A stretch of 25,477 nucleotides of DNA from an uncultured Lachnospiraceae bacterium (GCA_900544445.1 UQVK01000052.1:1-25477); one strand, 5' to 3'; numbered from the stretch's first letter, positions 15,507 to 24,455 are shown. Numbers and translations: made by a program. Notes: a model not told the origin generated them from the sequence alone.

Positions 15507-16694
15507 TCAGATGTGATATTCCTCGCGGCGGTTGTATTTTGCAAGAATCGCATTGATCTTTTCCGTCGGGGTCATTACATGGGCCATGGATACATCGTGA
15601 TTCATGAAATCGATGATGGAAGCCATAAATTTGCTCATATCCGCTTCCGTATAGTAAGGACGCTGATACAGTTCCGGTGGCTGATAAGTGAGGTTGGTCG
15701 TGATTACCCGGTCGAACCAGCCGTTTTCATAAGCCTTGTCAAAGGCATCCAGCCCGTTGGTGAACAGCCCGAAGGTGCAGCAGATGAATACACGCTTTGC
15801 CTTCATCTCCTTAAGCTGTCTCGAGGTATCCAGCATGCTTTCTCCAGAGGAAATCATATCGTCGATGATGATGACGTCTCTGCCCTCAATATTGTCACCC
15901 AGGAACTCATGGGCAACGATGGGATTTTTTCCATTAACGATGACGGAATAGTCGCGTCTCTTATAGAACATACCCGTGTTCACGCCGAGCACATTGCCGA
16001 AATAGACGGCGCGGTCCAGCGCTCCTTCATCAGGGCTGATGACAGTAACATGATCCTTATCGATGATCAGATCATCTTCCACATCCAGAAGGGCACGGAT
16101 GAACTGATAGGGAGGAGTGAAGTTATCAAATCCGTGCAGAGGAGTCGCATTCTGCACTCTGGGATCGTGGGCATCGAAGGTGATGAAATTATCCACGCCC
16201 ATATCAGCCAGTTCTGTGAGCATATAGGCACAGTCCAGAGATTCACGGCCGGCTCTTCTGTGCTGTCGTCCTTCATACAGGAAGGGCATGATAACATTGA
16301 CACGTTTTGCCTTTCCGGCGGCAGCAGCAATCATCCGCTTCAGATCCTGATAGTTGTCATCCGGGGATTTGTGATTGGTATAGCCGTTAATGGAATAGGT
16401 AAGACTGTGATTGCATACATCCACAATAATGAACAGATCCTTTCCGTGAACGGACTCGTGAATGCTTCCCTTTGCCTCTCCACTTCCAAAACGGGGACAT
16501 ACGGCGTCCAGCAGATAGCTGTCCTCAATATATCCCTGGAAAGCGGGGTCCTGATGCTTGGGACTCTTCATGTCCTTCCGGAAGGAAACAAGATAATCAT
16601 TCACCCTTGCGCCAAGCGAAGCCGCAGACTCCATGGCAAGAACCTTCAGAGGAGCGACGGGAAGGGCGTTTTCCAGTTCACGTACATTCGGCAT
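15507..16694 (-). CDS. prs: Ribose-phosphate pyrophosphokinase (PRPP synthetase), long form
   Basis: The enzyme makes PRPP from ribose-5-phosphate and ATP for nucleotide, His and Trp synthesis. The 395 residues exceed the usual 310-320. The catalytic flexible loop is GRQHRRAGRES (142-152), a ribose-phosphate region TFDAHDPRVQ follows (172-181), and the PRPP loop is IIIDDMISSGESMLDT (275-290), where classic enzymes read DDMIDTGGT. The extra length lies mainly in the N-terminal half (residues 35-115) and at the C-terminal end. This long variant occurs in Clostridia. I chose the ATG at 16694 because AGGAGAG lies eight bases before it; an in-frame ATG at 16712 has no site. It is a single-gene unit, transcribed opposite to its neighbours. 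Confidence 0.88.
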   Translation of the reverse strand: MPNVRELENALPVAPLKVLAMESAASLGARVNDYLVSFRKDMKSPKHQDPAFQGYIEDSYLLDAVCPRFGSGEAKGSIHESVHGKDLFIIVDVCNHSLTYSINGYTNHKSPDDNYQDLKRMIAAAAGKAKRVNVIMPFLYEGRQHRRAGRESLDCAYMLTELADMGVDNFITFDAHDPRVQNATPLHGFDNFTPPYQFIRALLDVEDDLIIDKDHVTVISPDEGALDRAVYFGNVLGVNTGMFYKRRDYSVIVNGKNPIVAHEFLGDNIEGRDVIIIDDMISSGESMLDTSRQLKEMKAKRVFICCTFGLFTNGLDAFDKAYENGWFDRVITTNLTYQPPELYQRPYYTEADMSKFMASIIDFMNHDVSMAHVMTPTEKINAILAKYNRREEYHI

Positions 16695-16726
16695 AGTTTT
16701 CTCTCCTGTCATTACATAGTACTTAA

Positions 16727-16755
16727 TTTATAACATTATGCTAGTGACACGTCAA
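16727..16755 (-). promoter_or_regulatory. Promoter of prs
   Basis: On the minus strand, TTGACG (16755-16750) and TATAAA (16732-16727) are 17 bases apart, upstream of the prs start. Confidence 0.75.
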
Positions 16756-16772
16756 GGAATTTCTAGTAGAAT
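16744..16772 (+). promoter_or_regulatory. Promoter of the DUF512-der-plsY-gpsA operon
   Basis: GTGACA (16744-16749) and TAGAAT (16767-16772) are 17 bases apart. Its -35 directly touches the -35 of the divergent prs promoter. Confidence 0.6.
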
Positions 16773-16791
16773 GGATAGGAAGCAGGGGACC

Positions 16792-16821
16792 ATGTGACTG
16801 CCTGTCGGTAGACAGTCACAT
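16792..16821 (+). other. Leader hairpin before the DUF512 gene
   Basis: ATGTGACTG (16792-16800) pairs perfectly with CAGTCACAT (16813-16821) over 12 bases, inside the predicted 5' leader. There is no T-tract. It could affect mRNA stability or bind a regulator. Confidence 0.6.
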
Positions 16822-16851
16822 ACGGCCGCCCGGACAGACAGGAGATAATCG

Positions 16852-18201
16852 ATGAAGGAAAAAGGACATCTGATTGCCCGGATTGAACCGGGCAGCATTG
16901 CGGAGGAAATGGAAATAGAAGCCGGGGACAGGCTCCTCGAGATAAATGGGCAGGCAGTAGAGGACGTGTTCGACTATCAGTATCTGACCCAGGATGAATA
17001 TGTGGAGGTTCTGGTGGCGAAACCCTCCGGTGAAGAATGGCTGCTGGAGATTGATAAGGATTATGAAGAAGACCTTGGTATCATTTTTGAAAACGGACTG
17101 ATGGACGATTACCGTTCCTGCTCTAATAAGTGTATTTTCTGCTTTATTGACCAGATGCCCCCGGGAATGCGTCCTACGCTCTATTTTAAGGACGACGATT
17201 CCAGGCTTTCCTTTTTGCAGGGAAATTATGTAACGCTCACCAACATGTCGGATGTGGATGTGGAGCGCATCATCAAATATCACATGTCGCCCATTAACAT
17301 CTCTTTTCAGACTACGAATCCGGAATTGCGCTGCCGGATGCTTCACAATCGTTTTGCGGGTGAAGCGCTGAAAAAGGTGGACCGGTTCTATGAAGCGGGC
17401 ATTGAAATGAACGGGCAGATCGTTCTTTGCAAGGGATTTAATGACGGAGAGGAGCTGGAACGCTCCATCCGGGATCTGACCCGTTATCTTCCGCATCTGA
17501 AAAGTGTGTCCGTAGTGCCTGTCGGACTGTCTAAATACCGGGACGGTCTGGAACCGCTGGAACCCTTTGAGAGAGAAGATGCGAAAGAGGTGATCGGGCA
17601 GATCCGCCGCTGGCAGGAAAAGCTGTATCCGGAATATGGCCTGCATTTCGTGCATGCCAGCGATGAATGGTACGTGCTTGCGGGAGAGGAGCTTCCGCCG
17701 GAGGAGACCTATGACGGCTATCTGCAGCTGGAAAACGGCGTGGGGATGCTCCGGCTGATGATGGAGGAATTTGAGGATGCCATGGAAAGGCTTTCTCAGC
17801 CGGGCGCTCTGGAAGGGAGGATTCTTTCCGGTACCTATTCCTCGGTGACAGGACAGATTTCCTACCCCTACATCAGACGGATGGCGGACCGGATCATGGA
17901 ACGTTTCCCGGATATCCGGATCCTGGTCTATCCGATCCGCAATGATTTCTTCGGAGAGCGCATCACGGTGACCGGTCTTCTTACCGGCCAGGATATTCTG
18001 AGACAGCTACGGGGAAAGGAGCTGGGAGAAATCCTCTGCCTGCCGGAAAATCTCCTAAGGAGCGGGGAGCACGTGTTACTGGATGATATCACCGTGGAGG
18101 ACATTGCCGGGACTTTACAAGTCCGGACAGATATTGTAAAATCAAGCGGATATGATTTTGTGGACGCATTTGTAAGAAAAAAGGAATGGAATAAAGAATG
18201 A
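16852..18201 (+). CDS. PDZ plus DUF512 putative Fe-S (radical-SAM-like) protein
   Basis: The 449-residue protein has an N-terminal PDZ-like domain (about residues 5-65; IARIEPGSIAEEMEIEAGD, then RLLEINGQ). It is followed by a radical-SAM-like domain with the cysteine cluster C90-x3-C94-x2-C97 in RSCSNKCIFCFIDQMP, and the C-terminal DUF512 region (VPVGLSKYRDGLEPLEPF, then a Thr/Gly-rich segment near residue 325). The family is broadly conserved in Clostridia and cyanobacteria, but no substrate is established. The ATG follows AGGAG by seven bases. Its ATGA overlap with der indicates translational coupling and hints at a link with ribosome maturation or RNA modification, which is inference only. 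Confidence 0.85.
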   Translation: MKEKGHLIARIEPGSIAEEMEIEAGDRLLEINGQAVEDVFDYQYLTQDEYVEVLVAKPSGEEWLLEIDKDYEEDLGIIFENGLMDDYRSCSNKCIFCFIDQMPPGMRPTLYFKDDDSRLSFLQGNYVTLTNMSDVDVERIIKYHMSPINISFQTTNPELRCRMLHNRFAGEALKKVDRFYEAGIEMNGQIVLCKGFNDGEELERSIRDLTRYLPHLKSVSVVPVGLSKYRDGLEPLEPFEREDAKEVIGQIRRWQEKLYPEYGLHFVHASDEWYVLAGEELPPEETYDGYLQLENGVGMLRLMMEEFEDAMERLSQPGALEGRILSGTYSSVTGQISYPYIRRMADRIMERFPDIRILVYPIRNDFFGERITVTGLLTGQDILRQLRGKELGEILCLPENLLRSGEHVLLDDITVEDIAGTLQVRTDIVKSSGYDFVDAFVRKKEWNKE

Positions 18202-19538
18202 ACGAACGAATCAGAAAACCGATTGTGGCCGTGGTGGGAAGGCCGAACGTGGGAAAGTCCACGCTTTTCAACGCGCTGGCGGGAGAGCGGATTTCCATTG
18301 TGAAGGATACGCCCGGAATCACGAGAGACCGGATTTATGCGGATGTGTCCTGGCTGGACCGGATGTTCACCCTGATCGATACGGGGGGAATTGAGCCGGA
18401 CAGCTCGGACATCATCCTTTCTCAGATGAGGGAGCAGGCCCAGATCGCCATCGATACGGCGGATGTGATCCTGTTCATGGTGGACGTGAAGCAGGGGCTG
18501 GTGGATGCGGATTCCAAAGTGGCTGACATGTTGCGCCGTTCTCACAAGCCTGTCGTCCTTGTAGTGAACAAGGTGGACAGCTTTGATAAGTACATGGCGG
18601 ATGTGTATGAATTTTATAACCTGGGAATCGGAGATCCCCATCCCATTTCCGCCGCCAACCGCATGGGACTGGGAGAGATGCTGGATGAGGTGATCTCTCA
18701 TTTTCCGGAAAGAAATGAGGCGGAGGAAGAGGACGACAGGCCCAGAGTAGCGATCGTGGGAAAGCCGAATGTGGGAAAATCATCCATTATTAACCGGCTG
18801 ATCGGTGAAAACCGGGTGATCGTATCCAATATTGCCGGCACCACCAGAGACGCCATCGACACGGAAGTGGAGCATGACGGAAGGGAGTATATTTTCATCG
18901 ACACGGCGGGCCTGCGCAGGAAAAACAAGATCAAGGAGGAACTGGAACGCTACATGATCGTGCGTACCGTGGGCGCGGTAGAGCGCGCGGATGTGGTTGT
19001 GCTGGTGATTGACGCCACGGAAGGCGTGACAGAGCAGGATGCCAAGATCGCCGGCATCGCCCATGAGCGGGGCAAGGGAATGATCATCGCCGTAAACAAA
19101 TGGGATGCCATTGAAAAGGACGATAAAACCATTTACCGTTTCACGGAAAAGGTGAAAAATACCCTCTCCTTCATGCCCTATGCGGAGCTTCTGTTCGTTT
19201 CCGCGGTGACGGGCCAGCGGCTGAACAGGCTGTTCGAGACGATCGACGCGGTGATTGAAAATCACGCCATGCGTGTGGCAACAGGCGTGCTGAACGAGAT
19301 CATGGCGGAAGCCGTCGCCCTGCAGCAGCCCCCTTCCGATAAAGGAAAACGGCTGAGACTGTATTACATCACGCAGGTCGCGGTCAAGCCTCCCACCTTT
19401 GTCATTTTTGTGAATGATAAGGAGCTGATGCATTTTTCCTATACCAGATATATTGAAAATAAGATCAGAGAAGCCTTTGGCTTCAGGGGTACGCCTCTGA
19501 AATTCATCATCAGGGAACGAAAAGGAGAAGAGTCATGA
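18198..19538 (+). CDS. der: Ribosome-associated double GTPase Der (EngA)
   Basis: Der is an essential 50S assembly factor with two tandem G domains. The first shows GRPNVGKST (14-22), DTGG (61-64) and NKVD (124-127). The second shows GKPNVGKSS (188-196), DTAGL (235-239) and NKWD (300-303). The C-terminal KH-like domain (about 355-446) includes LYYITQVAVKPPTFVIFVND and ends FIIRERK. The length of 446 is typical. It overlaps the DUF512 gene and plsY by four bases on each side, so all three are translationally chained. Every GTPase motif is intact. Confidence 0.97.
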   Translation: MNERIRKPIVAVVGRPNVGKSTLFNALAGERISIVKDTPGITRDRIYADVSWLDRMFTLIDTGGIEPDSSDIILSQMREQAQIAIDTADVILFMVDVKQGLVDADSKVADMLRRSHKPVVLVVNKVDSFDKYMADVYEFYNLGIGDPHPISAANRMGLGEMLDEVISHFPERNEAEEEDDRPRVAIVGKPNVGKSSIINRLIGENRVIVSNIAGTTRDAIDTEVEHDGREYIFIDTAGLRRKNKIKEELERYMIVRTVGAVERADVVVLVIDATEGVTEQDAKIAGIAHERGKGMIIAVNKWDAIEKDDKTIYRFTEKVKNTLSFMPYAELLFVSAVTGQRLNRLFETIDAVIENHAMRVATGVLNEIMAEAVALQQPPSDKGKRLRLYYITQVAVKPPTFVIFVNDKELMHFSYTRYIENKIREAFGFRGTPLKFIIRERKGEES

Positions 19539-20191
19539 TTCGTATTATCTGTCTTTTGATCGGGTATGTGTGCGGCCTGTTCCAGACCGCGTTCATCTAT
19601 GGGAAAATGAACGGGATTGATATCCGGGACTATGGGAGCCACAATGCGGGGACGACCAACGCGCTCAGGGTGCTCGGCACAAAGGCCGGTCTGATCGTGT
19701 TTTTCGGGGATGTGTTAAAATGCGTCATCGCCGTGACCATTGCGCGTTTTGCATTCGGTCCGGCCCATCCGGAAATGCGTTACCTGTACATGATTTATGC
19801 GGCGGCGGGCGTGATCCTCGGCCATAATTTTCCCTTTTATCTGCATTTTCGGGGAGGAAAGGGAATTGCGGCGACGGCCGGTCTGATCCTTTCCTTCCAT
19901 CCCTATTTCATTCCGGTTGGCGCGGTGCTTTTCTTCGTCACCTTCGCCATCACCCATTACGTGTCTCTAGGTTCTCTTCTCGTCTATGCGGGGTTCATGA
20001 TTGAACTGGTGATACTGGGACAGATGGGCATTTTTGAGACGAGCCAGCCGATTCTGAACGAGATTTACATAGTGGGCGCTCTTCTGACCATCATGGCTTA
20101 CTGGAAGCACCGGGAAAACATCAAACGGCTGATCCGCGGGGAAGAGCGCAGGACCTATCTGTTTAAAAAAAATAAGGAAGAGATAAAGTAA
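19535..20191 (+). CDS. plsY: Acyl-phosphate:glycerol-3-phosphate acyltransferase PlsY
   Basis: PlsY is a membrane enzyme that transfers an acyl group from acyl-phosphate to glycerol-3-phosphate, the first step of phospholipid synthesis. Family motifs are GSHNAGTTNALRVLG (34-48) and GHNFPFYLHFRGGKGIA (96-112); several hydrophobic helices lie between and after them, including residues 4-21, 52-72 and 115-140. Length (218) is normal, with a basic tail. It overlaps der by four bases and gpsA by one base. gpsA supplies its substrate, so the pair forms a metabolic unit. Confidence 0.95.
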   Translation: MIRIICLLIGYVCGLFQTAFIYGKMNGIDIRDYGSHNAGTTNALRVLGTKAGLIVFFGDVLKCVIAVTIARFAFGPAHPEMRYLYMIYAAAGVILGHNFPFYLHFRGGKGIAATAGLILSFHPYFIPVGAVLFFVTFAITHYVSLGSLLVYAGFMIELVILGQMGIFETSQPILNEIYIVGALLTIMAYWKHRENIKRLIRGEERRTYLFKKNKEEIK

Positions 20192-21216
20192 TGGCAAAAA
20201 TAGGAATGATCGGAGCGGGAAGCTGGGGAACGGCGCTGACCTGGCTTCTTACAAATAATGGACATCATGTGACGATGTGGTCGGCGCTGGAGCCGGAAAT
20301 CGAGATGCTGAAACGGGATCATGAGCAGAAGGATAAGCTCCCGGGTGTGATCCTTTCTCCGGATACGGTTTTCACTACGCAGCTTTCCGAAGCGGTGGAG
20401 GGGATGGATCTTCTTGTGCTGGCGGTTCCCTCGCCTTTTACCCGCAGCACCTCGAAGCAGCTGAAAGGTCTGGTGCATGACGGGCAGATCATCGTAAATG
20501 TGGCGAAGGGTATTGAGGAAGAGACTCTTCTCACCCTTTCCCAGATTATCGAAGAAGAGATTCCTCAGGCCGAGGTGGCGGTCCTTTCCGGCCCGTCCCA
20601 TGCGGAGGAGGTGGGAAAGGGGATGCCCACCGCCATCGTGGCGGGCGCCTATCGGAAGAAAACGGCGGAGTATATCCAGAACATTTTTATGAGCGAAGTA
20701 TTCCGTGTCTACGCCAGTCCGGATGTGCTTGGCATTGAGCTTGGGGCGGCTCTGAAAAATGTGGTGGCGCTGGCGGCGGGCATTGCCGACGGCCTTGGCT
20801 GTGGGGACAACACAAAGGCTGCGCTGATCACCCGCGGCATTAAGGAGATTTCCCGGCTCGGCATGAAGATGGGCGGCCATTTCGAGAGCTTTTACGGACT
20901 GTCCGGCATCGGCGATCTGATCGTGACCTGCGCCAGCATGCATTCCCGTAACAGGCGGGCCGGTATCCTGATCGGTAAAGGCTACAGCATGGACGAGGCC
21001 ATGAAGGAGGTAAAAATGGTGGTGGAGGGCGTTTATTCCGCCAAAGCCGCCATGGGGCTTGCAAAGCGGTATGACGTGCCTCTGCCCATCATCGAGCAGG
21101 TCAACGAAGTGCTTTTCAACGGAAAACCGGCCGTACAGGCCATGAACGACCTGATGGTGCGGGATAAGAAGATTGAGATCACGGACGATATTAAGTGGCA
21201 GAAGCCGGATCGGTAA
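20191..21216 (+). CDS. gpsA: NAD(P)-dependent glycerol-3-phosphate dehydrogenase
   Basis: The enzyme reduces dihydroxyacetone phosphate to sn-glycerol-3-phosphate. The nucleotide-binding loop is IGAGSWGTALTWLL (7-20). Catalytic Lys K189 lies in LGAALKNVVALAAG, followed by GLGCGDNTKAALITRG and SGIGDLIVTC. It has a normal length of 341. The ATG overlaps the last base of the plsY stop, and AGGAAGAG lies just before, within plsY. The product feeds directly to PlsY. Confidence 0.96.
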   Translation: MAKIGMIGAGSWGTALTWLLTNNGHHVTMWSALEPEIEMLKRDHEQKDKLPGVILSPDTVFTTQLSEAVEGMDLLVLAVPSPFTRSTSKQLKGLVHDGQIIVNVAKGIEEETLLTLSQIIEEEIPQAEVAVLSGPSHAEEVGKGMPTAIVAGAYRKKTAEYIQNIFMSEVFRVYASPDVLGIELGAALKNVVALAAGIADGLGCGDNTKAALITRGIKEISRLGMKMGGHFESFYGLSGIGDLIVTCASMHSRNRRAGILIGKGYSMDEAMKEVKMVVEGVYSAKAAMGLAKRYDVPLPIIEQVNEVLFNGKPAVQAMNDLMVRDKKIEITDDIKWQKPDR

Positions 21217-21243
21217 AAAAGGGGATAAGACGGGGGTATTATC

Positions 21244-23520
21244 ATGAAAGAAGAAAAACTGAGGGAACTGCTGAACTCTCTTTCCATGACGGAAAAGATC
21301 GGGCAGCTCATCCAGGTTCCGGGCAATATGCTCAACGCCGAAGGCCAGGAACTGGGCGTAAGGGACGAACTTGGAATCGGGGAGGAGCTTCTGAAAAACG
21401 TCGGCTCCACGCTGAACGTGGTGGGAGCGGACCAGGTGCGCCGGGTGCAGGAGGAATATCTGAAAAACAGCAGCGCGAAGATTCCGCTATTATTCATGGC
21501 GGACATCATTTACGGCTTCCGCACGGTCTATCCCATTCCGCTGGCGCTGGGATGCTCCTTTGAGCCATCTCTTCTGCATCGTCTTTGCGCGGCAACCGCG
21601 CAGGAAAGCGTGGCGGGCGGAGCACAGGTCACCTTTTCTCCCATGGGGGATCTGGTGCGTGACGCGCGCTGGGGACGCTGCCTGGAGTCCACCGGAGAAG
21701 ATCCGTACATGAACGCGGAATATGTGAAAGCCTGCGTGGAGGGCTTTCAGGAAGGACTTTCGGAGGAAGGCGCAGGAAAGGGGATCGCTTCCTGTGTGAA
21801 GCATTTTGCGGCCTACGGAGCGCCGGAAGGCGGCAGAGATTACAATACGGTGGATATGTCGGAGCGCAGGCTGCGGCAGGACTATCTGCCCTCCTATAAG
21901 GCCGGGGTGGAAGCGGGCTGTGAGATGATCATGACCTCCTTCAACACGGTGGACGGCATCCCTTCCACGGGAAACCGCTGGCTGATGCAGGATGTGCTCC
22001 GCAAAGAGTGGGGATTTGAGGGCGTGGTCATCACCGATTATGCGGCCATCGCGGAGCTGATCGCTCACGGCGTGGCGAAGGATAAAAAGGAAGCGGCTTA
22101 TCTTGCCATGGAAGCGGGCGTGGACATTGATATGTGCACGGGCTGCTATGCGGGAAGCCTGGAGGAGCTGATCCGGGAGGGTGCGCTCTCGGAGGAGCAG
22201 CTGGATGAAGCCGTATGGCGCATGCTGTGCCTGAAAAATAAGCTGGGCCTGTTTGAGGATCCGTTCCGCGGCGCTGACGCGGCAGCGGAGCAGGAAGTTT
22301 TTCTTAAGAAAGAGTTCCGCGCGCTGGCAAAAGAGGCTGCGGTGAAATGTTCCGTACTGCTGGAAAATAAGGAAAACCTGCTTCCTCTGAGCAGCGGGAC
22401 GCAGACCGGGGCGGAAAAGAGCGCGGAACGCATGGACAGGACATCGGAAAAGACGGATAAAATCGCTTTGATCGGCCCCTTTGCTGACAGAAAGGATGCC
22501 CTCGGTATGTGGGCCATCCATGGAGACAGGAGCGCGGTCGTGACCATCCGGCAGGCCTTTTCGGAGACGCCCGGACTGGATTTCGCGTGGACAGAAGGGT
22601 GCGAGGCGCTTCTGCCGGAGGATTATGCAGATCTGCCTGCGCTGGTGGAAGGCGGAGAAAAAAGCTGCTGGAGCGGCGAGAAGAGGGAAGAGGAATGGAA
22701 CCGGGCGATGGCACTTTCGGAAGAGGCGGACGTGGCGGTTCTTGCTCTGGGAGAGGATCCGGTTCAGGGCGGAGAGGGCGGAAGCCGGACGAAGCTGACC
22801 ATTCCCGGCGATCAGATGAAGCTGCTTCGCGAGGTGAAAAAGCGCGTTTCCAAAGTGATTGTGGTGCTCTTTGTCGGAAGGCCGCTGGTGCTTGATGAGG
22901 TGAAGGAGCTGGCGGACGCCGTTCTGCTGGTCTGGTATCCGGGAACGGAGGGCGGAACGGCCATTCGGGATATGCTGTTTGGAAGATACGAGCCGCAGGG
23001 AAGGCTGTCCATGAGCCTGCCCAGAAGCGTGGGACAGCTTCCTCTGTATTACAATGCCTTTTCCACCGGTCGTCCCTACGACGGGAAAACGCCGAACCGT
23101 TTCTTCTCCCGTTACACGGACTGCCCCAACACGCCTCTTTACCCCTATGGCTACGGCCTGTCCTACCACAGCGCATCTTACGGACAGACGCAGCTTGACA
23201 GCCGTACCATGAAGGGGCAGGAGAGCATCACAGTCTGGGCGGATGTGACGAATACGGGAAGCAGAGACGGCGTGGAGACAGCGCAGCTCTATCTGCAGGA
23301 TGTGACCGGAAGCGTGGTGCGTCCGGTAAAGGAGTTGAAGGCTGTAAAAAAGGTTTTCCTGAAGGCCGGGGAAACGAAACGGGTCAGCTTTGTCATCACG
23401 GAGGAAATGCTCCGCTTCTATGGAAAAGATATGCAGTACCGTGCGGAACCCGGTCTGTTCCGGGCCGGAATCTTCCCGGACAGCAGCTGGAAGCCGGAGG
23501 CGGAGTTTGAACTGATATAG
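21244..23520 (+). CDS. Glycoside hydrolase family 3 beta-glucosidase-like enzyme, cytosolic
   Basis: The 758-residue protein resembles BglX-type GH3 enzymes. The barrel domain has RWGRCLESTGEDPY (142-155), the substrate-binding K186-H187 in CVKHFAAYG and the nucleophile D265 in GVVITDYAAI. The second alpha/beta-sandwich domain follows (about residues 365-600; LLENKENLLPL, a polar linker near GTQTGAEKS, GDPVQGGEGG-like loop). A fibronectin III-like domain closes it (about 650-745; NTGSRDGVETAQLYLQDV). No signal peptide is present, unlike periplasmic BglX, so it likely acts on imported beta-glucosides or oligosaccharides. The start has a G-rich run eight bases upstream. It follows gpsA by 27 bases and ends at a terminator. 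Substrate specificity is not readable. Confidence 0.92.
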   Translation: MKEEKLRELLNSLSMTEKIGQLIQVPGNMLNAEGQELGVRDELGIGEELLKNVGSTLNVVGADQVRRVQEEYLKNSSAKIPLLFMADIIYGFRTVYPIPLALGCSFEPSLLHRLCAATAQESVAGGAQVTFSPMGDLVRDARWGRCLESTGEDPYMNAEYVKACVEGFQEGLSEEGAGKGIASCVKHFAAYGAPEGGRDYNTVDMSERRLRQDYLPSYKAGVEAGCEMIMTSFNTVDGIPSTGNRWLMQDVLRKEWGFEGVVITDYAAIAELIAHGVAKDKKEAAYLAMEAGVDIDMCTGCYAGSLEELIREGALSEEQLDEAVWRMLCLKNKLGLFEDPFRGADAAAEQEVFLKKEFRALAKEAAVKCSVLLENKENLLPLSSGTQTGAEKSAERMDRTSEKTDKIALIGPFADRKDALGMWAIHGDRSAVVTIRQAFSETPGLDFAWTEGCEALLPEDYADLPALVEGGEKSCWSGEKREEEWNRAMALSEEADVAVLALGEDPVQGGEGGSRTKLTIPGDQMKLLREVKKRVSKVIVVLFVGRPLVLDEVKELADAVLLVWYPGTEGGTAIRDMLFGRYEPQGRLSMSLPRSVGQLPLYYNAFSTGRPYDGKTPNRFFSRYTDCPNTPLYPYGYGLSYHSASYGQTQLDSRTMKGQESITVWADVTNTGSRDGVETAQLYLQDVTGSVVRPVKELKAVKKVFLKAGETKRVSFVITEEMLRFYGKDMQYRAEPGLFRAGIFPDSSWKPEAEFELI

Positions 23521-23575
23521 GGATATGGAAGAGGTCTGTCGGTTAATACCGATTTTCGCCCCTGACATGTGTGGA

Positions 23576-23643
23576 AGAGACAATCCCGAAGAATCCTGGC
23601 TTTTATAAAGCCTGGATTCTCTCTGGGACTGTCTCTTCTTTTT
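23576..23643 (+). terminator. Long interrupted hairpin terminator of the GH3 gene
   Basis: AGAGACA/TGTCTCT, TCCC/GGGA, AGAATCC/GGATTCT and GGCTTT/AAAGCC pair in order with small internal loops, ending in a three-base loop (23604-23606). T5 follows (23639-23643). A smaller hairpin, TCGGT-TAAT-ACCGA, precedes it after the stop codon. Confidence 0.85.
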
Positions 23644-23715
23644 CTAACTCCTCTTTCAGCTATACCTGGTCCTTTTCGCTGCAGTAGCTGCTGTCAGAAG
23701 TCACCGTATCCAGTT

Positions 23716-23880
23716 ATGAAGGAAATGAATCCTGGCCGCATTCTGATTGAAAACAGCCGCAAAAGAGGAATCAGTCAGGAAGAACTGGCCGTTCATATCG
23801 GCGTTTCAAAAGGAGCTGTCTCAAAATGGGGACCGGAGTTTCCCAAAGTTGCAGCCACACTCCCGGAAAACTATTTATGA
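23716..23880 (+). pseudogene. Truncated XRE-family transcriptional regulator
   Basis: The reading frame NPGRILIENSRKRGISQEEL then AVHIGVSKGAVSKW is a clear N-terminal XRE helix-turn-helix. The normal continuation (E-T-G-x-S-x-P-D-x-x-x-L-P-x-L-A) is replaced after SKW by 17 residues, GPEFPKVAATLPENYL-like, and a stop. Only the first 35 or so residues are family-like, so the gene has lost the dimerisation half. The start could be ATG 23716 or 23725. The break point falls where the AT-rich block to the right begins, suggesting that insertion or deletion destroyed it. Confidence 0.7.
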
Positions 23881-24380
23881 ACAGAGTAGAGAAAATGAAG
23901 CATATCGCCATTATAGTATTGTGTGGTAAATACATCTTCTTTGCTCATACCAATGCTTTCCGCTACCTTGATAGAAGCAAGGTTATCCGCTTTTATGACT
24001 GAACATACTTTATCTCTATTCAAATTCTCAAAAGCATATTTTTTACACCCCATAGCCGCTTCCCCTGCATAGCCACAATGCCAAAATTTTTCTTTCAGCA
24101 AATAGCCAATTTCAAGCACTTCTGTATTTTTGTATGGCTGCATTGTAAGCCCCGCTTGTCCTATCATTTCGTTCGTATTTTTTAGTATGATTGCCCACAA
24201 ACCAAATCCATATTTTTTATATCGGTCTATTTGTCGGTCAAGCCATACTTGAACATCATTGTCCGAAAAATCATGCTCATATGCATACATAACTTTAGGA
24301 TTTTGTAAAATTTCAGCCAAATCTTGAAAATCGGTTTGTTTCATTTCTCGTAATACCAGGCGTTCCGTTTCTAATATCAT
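23871..24380 (-). CDS. GNAT family N-acetyltransferase (RimJ/RimL-like)
   Basis: The 169-residue protein begins MILETERLVLREMKQTDFQDL, the usual opening of RimJ/RimL-type acetyltransferases. It includes GLWAIILKNTNEMIGQAGL, the beta-strand LEIGYLLKEKFWHCGYAGEA with the acetyl-CoA loop, and DNLASIKVAESIGM. I chose the ATG at 24380 because GAGG lies eight bases before it; an in-frame TTG at 24410 is further up. Codon use is AT-rich, unlike the housekeeping genes, which points to recent transfer. The 3' end overlaps the broken XRE gene by ten bases. The substrate could be a protein, amino acid or drug; it cannot be told from the sequence. Confidence 0.88.
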   Translation of the reverse strand: MILETERLVLREMKQTDFQDLAEILQNPKVMYAYEHDFSDNDVQVWLDRQIDRYKKYGFGLWAIILKNTNEMIGQAGLTMQPYKNTEVLEIGYLLKEKFWHCGYAGEAAMGCKKYAFENLNRDKVCSVIKADNLASIKVAESIGMSKEDVFTTQYYNGDMLHFLYSVHK

Positions 24381-24455
24381 CGGGATTACCTCGCCATCCG
24401 TTTTTGGCAAAACATTTTTCTGTTTTCGCCCCCGCTGCGGCTTTGGATTTTTCAG

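Noticed and set aside
15513..16733. A 406-codon plus-strand frame opposite prs
   Set aside because: The minus strand encodes a clear PRPP synthetase with promoter and ribosome binding site; the plus frame has no motif.
21490..23583. A 697-codon open frame on the minus strand opposite the GH3 gene
   Set aside because: It mirrors the GC-rich third positions of the beta-glucosidase gene, has no family-like motifs or ribosome binding site, and the plus-strand protein is complete.
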